This document shows, piece after piece, positions 1 to 7,624 of a DNA stretch of 64,000 nucleotides (the first letter of the stretch is position 1; each line of letters opens with the position of its first letter). Location: contig PLGF01000175.1 of the NCBI GenBank assembly GCA_003138485.1, positions 2,052 to 66,051 of the forward strand, read 5' to 3'. Made by a program: the position numbers and the translations under genes. The DNA is from Verrucomicrobiales bacterium. Its GTDB lineage: Bacteria; Verrucomicrobiota; Verrucomicrobiia; Limisphaerales; Palsa-1400. The notes under the pieces are model-generated. The model was not told where the DNA came from, ran no database searches, and worked only from the letters and a program-made list of their open reading frames with translations.

Positions 1-1
1 G

Positions 2-62
2 CGCGCTGATGAAGCACATGTGGATTCCCGTGGAAATCGTTCGTGGCGCCAAAGTTCCGTAA
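2..62 (+). CDS. C-terminal end of an unidentified protein (partial)
   Basis: An open frame enters from the left edge and ends at TAA 60-62, giving about 19 residues that finish EIVRGAKVP. No other frame is open across the edge with a comparable downstream gap before tetR. The piece is too short to assign to a family. Confidence 0.35.
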   Translation, partial: ALMKHMWIPVEIVRGAKVP

Positions 63-202
63 GGGGACGGATCGCGGTTGCCACAGGCGCTGCATTCGCG
101 CCTTGCGATCATTTATGTCTAAAACCACCGAGCGCCGAACCTCCCGCGGCAGCGCTGGTCTTGGAGCTTCCTCTGCAATGGAAACGATGTAAGTAATCCG
201 GC

Positions 203-230
203 TTGACAAAAGGTTAGCATTTACTAACTT
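203..230 (+). promoter_or_regulatory. tetR promoter with overlapping operator-like inverted repeat
   Basis: TTGACA at 203-208 and TAACTT at 225-230 are 16 bp apart. The expected transcription start falls on or next to the GTG start codon at 237, so the message is probably leaderless. An inverted repeat GTTAG-N6-CTAAC at 213-228 lies between and over these boxes, the usual place for a TetR-type autorepressor site. The boxes and repeat are seen; binding is inferred. Confidence 0.5.
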
Positions 231-236
231 GGCTGC

Positions 237-941
237 GTGACGAGTAAAACGCGGCTTTCGGCGCGGGAACGGAAGGCGGCCATCGTGCGGGCCGCGCTGC
301 CGCTCTTTGCCCGGCAAGGTTACGCGGAGACGACCACCAAGGAACTGGCCCTGGCCGCCGGAGTCTCCGAGCCGCTGCTGTACAAGCATTTCCCCAGCAA
401 GGAGGCTCTTTATGGCGAAATCCAGAACCTCTGCTGCCAAGGCCATGACCCCGCCACGCGCAAATTCATCCATGTCATCACCGATCTGGAGCCGTCGGCC
501 TCGACGCTGGTGCATCTGGTCTATTACCTGGTGCGCGCGCAGGTGCTGGGCAAACCGGCCGGTTCCATCGAGTGGGACACCTGGCAGCGCCTGATTGTGA
601 AGAGCTTCCTGGAAGACGGCGCCTTCGCCCGCGCCATGTATCAGAACAGGTTCGATGAATTCTGCGCCCGCATCGAGGCCTGCATCGATGCCGCCATCGC
701 TTCCGGCGACGCCGTCGCGACGCCGCTGTCCCCGGGGAACCGCGCGCGTTTCGGGCAACATCTGGGGGCCTGGCTGGCGCTGGTGCATTTGCCGCCCAAG
801 CCGGCGATCAACTACAAGGCTTCCCGCGAAGAACTCGTTCACCAGGCGGTCTGGTTTATCCTGCGCGGCATGGGAATGACGCGCAAAGCCATCGCCACCT
901 ATTTCAACCCCAAGGCCCTGGATCTCTTTTTCGACGCCTAA
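237..941 (+). CDS. TetR/AcrR-family transcriptional regulator
   Basis: A 234-residue protein with the N-terminal helix-turn-helix typical of TetR repressors at about residues 10-56, including the family pattern ARQGYAETTTKELA, AAGVSEPLLYKHF and SKEALY. The rest should form the ligand-binding and dimer domain, which is poorly conserved in this family. The start is GTG at 237. It lies 18 bp upstream of an RND adaptor gene in the same direction, the classic arrangement of a local efflux-pump repressor. An inverted repeat sits in its own promoter, and 10 bp of it recur just before the adaptor start. Control of the pump is therefore likely but inferred; the inducer is unknown. Confidence 0.9.
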   Translation: MTSKTRLSARERKAAIVRAALPLFARQGYAETTTKELALAAGVSEPLLYKHFPSKEALYGEIQNLCCQGHDPATRKFIHVITDLEPSASTLVHLVYYLVRAQVLGKPAGSIEWDTWQRLIVKSFLEDGAFARAMYQNRFDEFCARIEACIDAAIASGDAVATPLSPGNRARFGQHLGAWLALVHLPPKPAINYKASREELVHQAVWFILRGMGMTRKAIATYFNPKALDLFFDA

Positions 942-950
942 AGTTAGTAA
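941..950 (+). promoter_or_regulatory. TetR half-site-like element before the RND adaptor
   Basis: AAGTTAGTAA overlaps the tetR stop and ends 9 bp before the adaptor ATG at 960. It is the exact reverse complement of 221-230 in the tetR promoter. This makes it a plausible second binding site for the regulator, acting on pump expression. Confidence 0.4.
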
Positions 951-959
951 CCGATCACC

Positions 960-2138
960 ATGCGATACCATTTGAAGAATCCATTTGCGTCAGGTGTGCT
1001 GGCGGCCGCGCTGGCTCTCCTGGGCGCCTCCTGCCAGAAGGCGCCTGCGCCTCCCGGCGGCGCCGGGGCGCCTCCCGCGCCCACCGTCACCGTCAGCCAG
1101 CCGGAAAGCAAAGAGGTCACGGAATGGGACGAGTACCAGGGCCGCCTTGATGCGGTGGCCACGGTCGAAATCCGCGCCCGGGTCACCGGCTACCTCGACT
1201 CGGTCCATTTCACGGACGGGGCGGAGGTCAAGCAGGGGGACTTGTTGTTCATGATAGACCCGCGGCCGTATCGGGCGGATTTGGACCGGGCGGAGGCGGA
1301 GTTGCTGCAGGCGCAAACGCGTTTTGAACTGGCCAGCAACGATCTGGCGCGCGCTGAACGGCTGCTTGCGGCCAAAGCGATGTCCGCCGAGGAGGCCGAC
1401 TCCCGCGCCAAGACGGAGCGGGAGGCCGCCGCCGCCATTCAATCGGCGGCCGCCACCGTCGAGATGTCCAAACTGAATCTGGATTACACCCGTGTCACCG
1501 CCCCCATCTCCGGGCGGATCGGGCGCAAACTCATAACGGAGGGCAATCTGGTCAATGGAAGCCAGGGCCAATCGACCTTGCTGGCCACGATAGTGGCGCT
1601 GGACCCGATCTATTGTTATTTTGACGCGGACGAGAGGTCGGTGCTCAAATACCGGGGATTGGCGCGGGAGGGGAAGGAAGAGAGCCTTGAGGGGGGCAGG
1701 CTGCCCTGCGAATTGGAACTGGCCGACGAAAAGGGTTTCCCGCACGGCGGCACCCTCAATTTCGTGGACAACCGCGTTGATTCCGGCACCGGCACCTTGC
1801 GGGTGCGCGGCGTTTTTGCCAATCCCGCCCGCATTCTGGAGCCGGGGTACTTCGCGCGGGTGCGCGTGCCCGGCTCGGCCCCGTACCGGGCGTTGCTGGT
1901 TCCCGACGCGGCGGTGGGGGCCGATCAGGGGGTGAAATTTGTCTATGTTGTCGATGCCTCCAACCACGCGCAAATCGCCCCGGTGCAACTGGGTCCTTTG
2001 ATGGACGGTCTGCGCGTGGTGCGGGAGGGGCTTCATTCCAACGACTGGGTCGTCGTCAACGGTCTCATGAGCATCCGCCCCGGCGCGGCCGTCAACCCGT
2101 CCCGAAGCGGCGCCGCGCAAGAGGCGGCGGCCCGATAG
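960..2138 (+). CDS. RND efflux periplasmic adaptor lipoprotein (AcrA/MexA family)
   Basis: A 392-residue membrane-fusion protein. A lipoprotein signal with lipobox LGASC places the acylated Cys near residue 25, followed by a Pro/Ala-rich tether. The family core follows: a lipoyl/barrel-sandwich half with VEIRARVTGYL and GAEVKQGDLLFMIDPRPY (about 63-105), a helical hairpin (about 105-170), the second lipoyl half with APISGRIGRK, and a beta-barrel domain ending in the membrane-proximal part. It bridges the inner-membrane pump and outer-membrane channel encoded next. The ATG at 960 lacks a clear Shine-Dalgarno sequence. It is part of a tetR-adaptor-pump-channel unit. Confidence 0.93.
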   Translation: MRYHLKNPFASGVLAAALALLGASCQKAPAPPGGAGAPPAPTVTVSQPESKEVTEWDEYQGRLDAVATVEIRARVTGYLDSVHFTDGAEVKQGDLLFMIDPRPYRADLDRAEAELLQAQTRFELASNDLARAERLLAAKAMSAEEADSRAKTEREAAAAIQSAAATVEMSKLNLDYTRVTAPISGRIGRKLITEGNLVNGSQGQSTLLATIVALDPIYCYFDADERSVLKYRGLAREGKEESLEGGRLPCELELADEKGFPHGGTLNFVDNRVDSGTGTLRVRGVFANPARILEPGYFARVRVPGSAPYRALLVPDAAVGADQGVKFVYVVDASNHAQIAPVQLGPLMDGLRVVREGLHSNDWVVVNGLMSIRPGAAVNPSRSGAAQEAAAR

Positions 2139-2152
2139 CCCCCTGGAACGCG

Positions 2153-5100
2153 ATGAAATTCCCACACTTCTTCATCGGCCGCCCGATCTTTGCGTCGGTC
2201 CTGTCGATTGTCGTTGTCCTCCTGGGCCTGCTGGCCCTGGTGCAACTGCCCATTGCCGAATACCCGCAAGTCGTGCCGCCGACGGTGGTGGTATCGGCGG
2301 TGTATCCCGGGGCGAACCCGCAGGTGATAGCGGACACGGTGGCGACGCCGATTGAGGAGGAAGTGAACGGGGTTGAAAACATGCTTTACATGTCGGCGCA
2401 GTGCGCGAGCGACGGCAGCATGTCGTTGACAGTAACCTTCAAACTGGGGACCGACCTGGACAAGGCGCAGGTGCTGGTGCAGAACCGGGTGGCCGTGGCC
2501 CAGTCGCGGCTGCCGGAGGAAGTGCGCCGCCTGGGCGTGACGACGGTCAAGCGGTCGCCCGACATCACGCTGGTTGTCAACCTGTTTTCGCCGGACGGGC
2601 GCTACGACCAGGTGTATGTGAGCAACTTCGCCTATTTGCAGGTCAGGGACGTGCTGGCGCGGCTGCCCGGTGTGGGGAGCATCAGCATTTTCGGCGCGCG
2701 GGATTACAGCATGCGCGTCTGGCTGGACCCGCAGAAGATCGCGGATCGGAATCTGACGGCCGACGAGGTGGTCAACGCGATCCGGGAACAGAACGTGCAG
2801 GTGGCCGCGGGGCAAATCGGGCAGCCGCCCATCGGCAAGGGGTTGAGTTTTCAATACATCCTCAACACGCAGGGACGGCTCACTGATGAGAAGGAATTCG
2901 CCGCGATCGTCATCAAGAGCGGAGCGGACGGCCAGGTGACGCATCTGGGGGACGTGGCGCGCGTGGAGCTTGCGGCGCTGGATTACAGCATGAACAGCAA
3001 GCTCAACGGGCACCCCACCGCCGCGCTCGCCATTTTCCAGTTGCCCGGCTCCAATTCGATCAAAACCTCCGACGCGGTTCACGCCGCGATGGAGGACTTG
3101 AAGAAAAGGTTCCCGCCCGGGCTGGATTACGGGATTGTGTTTGACACCACGGGCTTCACGCGGGAATCGATCCGGGCGGTGCTGCACACGCTGATCGAGG
3201 CGATGCTGCTGGTGGTGTTGGTGGTCGTCATTTTCCTGCAAACGTGGCGGGCCTCGCTCATCCCGCTGCTGGCGGTGCCGGTGTCGCTCATCGGAACGCT
3301 GGCGGCGATGTCCGCCATGGGATTCTCGCTCAACAACTTGTCGCTCTTCGGCCTGGTGCTGGCCATTGGGATCGTTGTCGATGACGCGATTGTCGTGGTG
3401 GAAAACGTCGAGCGCAACATCGCCCTGGGCCTGCGGCCGCGGGAAGCGACGGCCAAGGCGATGGATGAAGTCAGCGGTGCGGTCGTGGCGGTGGGGCTGG
3501 TGCTGGCGGCAGTCTTTATTCCGACGGCGTTTCTGGCGGGAATATCCGGGCAGTTTTACCGGCAATTCGCGCTGACCATAGCGTTTTCGACGCTCATTTC
3601 GGCCTTCAACTCGCTGACGCTCAGCCCGGCGCTGTGCGCCATCCTGTTGCAGCCGCACGGCGCGCGGGACGATTTTCTGAGCCGCGTGATGGCGCGGTCC
3701 TTGGGCTGGTTTTTCCACGGTTTCAACCGCCTTTTTGGCGCGGCCACCAACGCTTATTGCCAGGGGGTGCGGCGTTTGCTCCACGCCAACACCGTCGTCT
3801 TGCTGGTTTATTTGGGCCTCATTGCCTTGACATGGTTTGCTTTCAAGCGGGTTCCGTCGGGGTTTATTCCGCCGCAGGACAAGGGCTATCTGGTCATCGC
3901 GGCGCAATTGCCCGATTCGGCCTCGCTGGAAAGGTCCGATGCGCTGGTGGACCGCATCAGCACGTTGGTGCGGCAGACCCCCGGAGTCAAAGCGACCATT
4001 GACTTGGCCGGCCTTTCGCCGATCAGCCTGAGCGCCAGCCCCAACGCGGGCACGGTATTTGTGACCCTGGACGATTACCAAAAACGGACCCCGCATGGCC
4101 TCACGGGCGAGGTCATCGCGGCCGACTTGCGGCGGAAGCTGGCGGGAATCCAGGAAGGCTACGTGGCTGTATTCGCGCCGCCGCCGGTCAACGGGATGGG
4201 CGTGGTCGGCGGGTTCAAGATGGAGCTTCAGGACCGGGGCGGGGCGGGGCTGCCGGCGTTGCAGGCGGCGTCGGCGCGGTTGATGGCCGAGGCGGGAAAG
4301 GATCCGCGGCTGCAAGGAGTTTTCTCGACCTTCCGGGCGGGGACGCCGCAGCTTTATTTGGACGTGGACCGGCTGAAGGCGAAATCAATGGGGGTGCCCT
4401 TGAGTGATATATTTGACACACTCCAGATTTATCTCGGTTCGCTGTATGTGAACGATCTCAACCTTTTTGGCCGCACCTACCACGTCACCGCCCAGGCCGA
4501 CGGGCCGTTCCGGCGGGAGCCGGAGGACATACTGCGTTTCAAGACGCGCAACAGCCAGGGGCAGATGGTGCCCCTGGGGACGCTGGTGAACGTGCGGGGG
4601 TCCAGCGGCCCGGACCAGGTCGTCCGCTACGACATGTATCCCGCGGCGGAGATCACCGGCAACCCGGCCCCGGGCGTCAGTTCGGGCGATGGGATCGCGC
4701 TGATGGAGAAACTGGTCCGGGAAAAGCTGCCGCCCACGGTGGGATTTGAATGGACCGATCTGACATTCCAGGAGATTCTGGAGGGGAACACGGCGTTCTT
4801 TGTGTTTCCGCTGTGCGTGCTTTTTGTTTTTCTGACGCTGGCGGCGCTGTATGAAAGCTGGTCGCTGCCGCTGGCGATCATCCTCATCGTTCCGATGTGC
4901 CTGCTCTTCGCGATTCTGGGGGTCTGGGCGCGGGGCATGGACAACAATATATTCACGCAGATCGGGTTCGTGGTGCTGGTCGGCCTGGCTTGCAAGAACG
5001 CCATCTTGATTGTCGAGTTCGCCAAGCAGCGGCAGGAGGCCGGACTGGGCCGCGTGGAGGCGGCGCTGGAAGCCAGCCGGCTGCGCCTGCGTCCGATTCT

Positions 5101-5290
5101 GATGACATCCTTCTCCTTCATTTTCGGCGTCATGCCGCTCCTGCTGGCCGTGGGAGCGGGAGGGGAGATGCGGCGGGCGCTGGGCACCGCGGTTTTCAGC
5201 GGGATGTTGGGAGTGACCTTCTTTGGAATTTTCCTGACGCCTGTCTTCTACAACGTCATCCGCCGCGTCACCGAACGTTCCGCCCCATGA
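2153..5290 (+). CDS. RND multidrug efflux inner-membrane transporter (HAE1/AcrB family)
   Basis: At 1045 residues it has the full AcrB/MexB length. The start MKFPHFFIGRPIFASVLSI is typical of the family's first transmembrane helix, and two large periplasmic loops separate groups of six helices. The proton-relay Asp pair in TM4 is present at about residues 410-411 (GIVVDDAIVVVEN). The C-terminal half repeats the pattern with a Lys in TM10 (GLACKNAILIVEF). It should form a proton-driven trimer exporting hydrophobic or amphiphilic compounds with the adaptor and the outer-membrane channel. The adaptor stop is 14 bp upstream, and the channel gene overlaps its stop by ATGA. Substrate range cannot be read from sequence. 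Confidence 0.96.
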   Translation: MKFPHFFIGRPIFASVLSIVVVLLGLLALVQLPIAEYPQVVPPTVVVSAVYPGANPQVIADTVATPIEEEVNGVENMLYMSAQCASDGSMSLTVTFKLGTDLDKAQVLVQNRVAVAQSRLPEEVRRLGVTTVKRSPDITLVVNLFSPDGRYDQVYVSNFAYLQVRDVLARLPGVGSISIFGARDYSMRVWLDPQKIADRNLTADEVVNAIREQNVQVAAGQIGQPPIGKGLSFQYILNTQGRLTDEKEFAAIVIKSGADGQVTHLGDVARVELAALDYSMNSKLNGHPTAALAIFQLPGSNSIKTSDAVHAAMEDLKKRFPPGLDYGIVFDTTGFTRESIRAVLHTLIEAMLLVVLVVVIFLQTWRASLIPLLAVPVSLIGTLAAMSAMGFSLNNLSLFGLVLAIGIVVDDAIVVVENVERNIALGLRPREATAKAMDEVSGAVVAVGLVLAAVFIPTAFLAGISGQFYRQFALTIAFSTLISAFNSLTLSPALCAILLQPHGARDDFLSRVMARSLGWFFHGFNRLFGAATNAYCQGVRRLLHANTVVLLVYLGLIALTWFAFKRVPSGFIPPQDKGYLVIAAQLPDSASLERSDALVDRISTLVRQTPGVKATIDLAGLSPISLSASPNAGTVFVTLDDYQKRTPHGLTGEVIAADLRRKLAGIQEGYVAVFAPPPVNGMGVVGGFKMELQDRGGAGLPALQAASARLMAEAGKDPRLQGVFSTFRAGTPQLYLDVDRLKAKSMGVPLSDIFDTLQIYLGSLYVNDLNLFGRTYHVTAQADGPFRREPEDILRFKTRNSQGQMVPLGTLVNVRGSSGPDQVVRYDMYPAAEITGNPAPGVSSGDGIALMEKLVREKLPPTVGFEWTDLTFQEILEGNTAFFVFPLCVLFVFLTLAALYESWSLPLAIILIVPMCLLFAILGVWARGMDNNIFTQIGFVVLVGLACKNAILIVEFAKQRQEAGLGRVEAALEASRLRLRPILMTSFSFIFGVMPLLLAVGAGGEMRRALGTAVFSGMLGVTFFGIFLTPVFYNVIRRVTERSAP

Positions 5291-6732
5291 AAGCAAGCTT
5301 CGTTCTATCCAGTTGGCTGGCCGCGCTGTGCCTTGCGGGTTGCGCGGCGGGGCCGGATTACAAGCGGCCCCAGACCGCGCCGCCCGCCGATTTCGCCGGC
5401 GCAACGGCGGCCGGATATTCCACCAACGAGCCCGCGGCCCCGTGGTGGCGCGGTTTCGACGATCCGGATTTGACGCGATTGATCGAGCGAGCGGCCGCCA
5501 GCAATCTCGACCTGCGCATCGCGACCGCCAATCTCCTGGAGGCCCGCGCCATGCGCCTGGGCGCCCGGGCGGACTTCCTGCCGTCCGCGGAAGGCCAGGC
5601 AAGCTACTCCAACGTCAAGTACAGCCAGGCCGGCCTCTTCAATGCGCCGGGCGTGCCGCGCCAGCAGGAATTGTACGACGCCGGCTTCGACGCCACGTGG
5701 GAGCTGGACATTTTCGGCCGGGTCCGCCGTTCGGAGCAGGCCAGTAACGCCGCTTATGAGGGCGCCAGGGAGGAACGGCGCGACGTTGAAGTGAGCCTGT
5801 TGAGCGAGGTGGCGCGAAATTATTTTGAATGGCGCGGGGCGGAAAATGAGCTGGCTGTGTTGCGCCGCAACGCGGAGAACCAGAATGAAACGCTCAAGAT
5901 CACCCAGGCCCGGCTGGACGCGGGCAGCGGCACGGACCTGGATGTCGCCCGCGCCCGCGCGCAGTGGAACAACACCCTTGCGGAAATTCCGCCGGTGGAA
6001 TCGTCCCTGGCCCATGCCCGGCACAGGCTGGCTGTGTTGACGGGACGCGAGCCGGAAGCGCCGGCCGCGGAACTGGAAGAAGGCCGGCCCTTGCCCGCCC
6101 TGCCGCGGTTGGTGGCCATCGGCAATCCCGCCAGCCTGCTCCGCCGCCGCCCCGATATTCGCGCGGCCGAACGGAATCTTGCGGCGCTGACGGCTCGAAC
6201 GGGAGTGGCCGCCGCCGATCTTTTTCCGCGGGTGACGTTCAATGGGGCGATTGGACTTCAAGCGACCAGCTTCACCGGGTTGGGCGGGCCGGCGTCGGAC
6301 ACCCGCTCCTTCGGCCCGGCCATCACGTGGGCGGCGCTGGATTACGGGCACGTGCGGGCGCGGATCAACGCCGCCGGGGCGGCGGCGGAGGCCGGGCTGG
6401 CGGCTTATGAGAAGACAGTATTGACAAGCCTTGAGGAGACTGAGAACGCGCTGGTGGATTTCGGCCGGGCGCGGGCGCGGCGGGAGTTTCTCGCCGAGTC
6501 GGTCAAGGCAAGCCAGACGGCGGCGGCGCTGGCGCGGAGCCGTTACGACAACGGAGCGGCGGATTTTCTCGCGGTGCTGGACGCCGAGCGTGTGATGCTG
6601 GAGGCGCAGGATCAACTGGCCCAAACCGAGACGCAAACGGCGACCGCGCTGATCGCGGTTTACAAAGCCCTGGGCGGCGGTTGGACGGAACCGGAGGGAA
6701 AAGGGCCGGCTCAGAGCGGCGGGGGAAAATGA
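5287..6732 (+). CDS. Outer-membrane efflux lipoprotein (NodT/OprM family)
   Basis: A 481-residue TolC-superfamily outer-membrane factor. The ATG at 5287 overlaps the transporter stop (ATGA), so this start is preferred to longer in-frame options. The signal peptide ends in lipobox LAGC with Cys19, then GPDYKRP, the standard opening of NodT-type lipoproteins. Two OEP repeats follow, with LRRRPDIRAAERNL between them. It should be a trimeric beta-barrel and alpha-tunnel completing the RND pump. Confidence 0.94.
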   Translation: MKASFVLSSWLAALCLAGCAAGPDYKRPQTAPPADFAGATAAGYSTNEPAAPWWRGFDDPDLTRLIERAAASNLDLRIATANLLEARAMRLGARADFLPSAEGQASYSNVKYSQAGLFNAPGVPRQQELYDAGFDATWELDIFGRVRRSEQASNAAYEGAREERRDVEVSLLSEVARNYFEWRGAENELAVLRRNAENQNETLKITQARLDAGSGTDLDVARARAQWNNTLAEIPPVESSLAHARHRLAVLTGREPEAPAAELEEGRPLPALPRLVAIGNPASLLRRRPDIRAAERNLAALTARTGVAAADLFPRVTFNGAIGLQATSFTGLGGPASDTRSFGPAITWAALDYGHVRARINAAGAAAEAGLAAYEKTVLTSLEETENALVDFGRARARREFLAESVKASQTAAALARSRYDNGAADFLAVLDAERVMLEAQDQLAQTETQTATALIAVYKALGGGWTEPEGKGPAQSGGGK

Positions 6733-6826
6733 CGAATGTCTAAGCACCAATGACGAAAGAATTCCCAAATGACTCAATGACGAAATGGCCGCTCGAAGCC
6801 GCTTTAGGCACTGGGGCTTCGTCATT
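6728..6826. repeat. Cluster of AATGACGAA 9-mers between two converging genes
   Basis: The 9-mer AATGACGAA occurs at 6728-6736 (overlapping the outer-membrane factor stop), 6749-6757 and 6776-6784, and inverted at 6818-6826. Direct spacings are 21 and 27 bp. A GGCTGAA-GGCG-TTCAGCC hairpin follows at 6834-6851 over the stop of the sigma-factor gene and might serve as a terminator, although it has no T tract. Confidence 0.6.
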
Positions 6827-6845
6827 CCTTGACGGCTGAAGGCGT

Positions 6846-7574
6846 TCAGCCTTCCGTGAGCGCGCTGAACAACGCCTGCATTTCCTCATCGACTTGCGCG
6901 GGGTCGGAGAGTGTTTGGGCGATTTCCTCGCGCAGCAGCGCCCGGTAACGCTGACGCAGCCGGTGGACCGCAACGCGCGCCGCGCCCTCGGTCATTTCGA
7001 GCGCGGCGGCGGCCTGGGCGTAAGGGATGTCGCTCTTGCCGACCATCAAAAAAGCCTTCAACTGCTCATATTGTCTGGCTTTGCCTTCGGCCGCGCTTTC
7101 GGCGCGCAGCCGGGTGATGACGTGTTCGAGCACCGTCACAGCCCAGGCGCGGTCATAGAGATTGTCCGGACTCAACGTGTCAACAGGAGTTATTTGATAG
7201 CGGTCGTCGGCGTCCTGCCAGTCCAGAGAGAGAGGCGCCGCGCCGCCGCCGCGTTTCTGGCGGTTGGCGCGGTCCCATTCATTGGCGAGAAAGCGTTTCA
7301 TGGCCATGAGCAAAAAAGCGCGGAATTTCCCTTTCTCGCTGCTGATGCCTTCCAGGAAATTCTTTTCCAGCAGGCGGGCGAAGAAGGCCTGGGTGAGGTC
7401 CTCGGCATCCTCGCGCGAATGGCCGTGCCAGCGAACGTAGGCGTAAAGGGGAAACCAATAAGCGCGGCACAACTCTTCGAGCGCAACGTCCGCCTGCGCC
7501 GCCCCGCGCCGCCCGGCGGCCAGCACGACCGTCCAGCGCGTGGTGGCGAAAACGCCGCCGCCCGCGCTGGTCAT
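6846..7574 (-). CDS. RNA polymerase sigma factor, sigma-70/ECF-like
   Basis: A protein of about 242 residues. The N-terminal region has the sigma-2 pattern (ATTRWTVVLAAG, then WFPLYAYVRWHGHSREDAEDLTQAFFARLL) and the C-terminal half has the sigma-4 helix-turn-helix (PYAQAAAALEMTEGAARVAVHRLRQRYRALLR). Such factors are frequent in Planctomycetes and Verrucomicrobia beside Ser/Thr kinases. ATG at 7574 is chosen; an in-frame TTG at 7598 would add eight residues. Its gene lies 50 bp downstream of the kinase gene on the same strand, so the two are probably co-transcribed and functionally linked. Target promoters are unknown. Confidence 0.85.
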   Translation of the reverse strand: MTSAGGGVFATTRWTVVLAAGRRGAAQADVALEELCRAYWFPLYAYVRWHGHSREDAEDLTQAFFARLLEKNFLEGISSEKGKFRAFLLMAMKRFLANEWDRANRQKRGGGAAPLSLDWQDADDRYQITPVDTLSPDNLYDRAWAVTVLEHVITRLRAESAAEGKARQYEQLKAFLMVGKSDIPYAQAAAALEMTEGAARVAVHRLRQRYRALLREEIAQTLSDPAQVDEEMQALFSALTEG

Positions 7575-7624
7575 TGGAGTTGCATCATCCGGACTCAAAA
7601 CGCTCGTTTCTCGCGGCCCATCTC

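Noticed and set aside
2033-4315. A 760-residue open frame antisense to the RND transporter
   Set aside because: It is rich in Arg, His and Gln, a shadow of a high-GC coding strand, and the opposite strand encodes a complete AcrB-type protein.
6834-6851. Rho-independent terminator after the sigma-factor gene
   Set aside because: The hairpin arms are good, but no T run follows on the relevant strand, so it is only mentioned as a possible hairpin.
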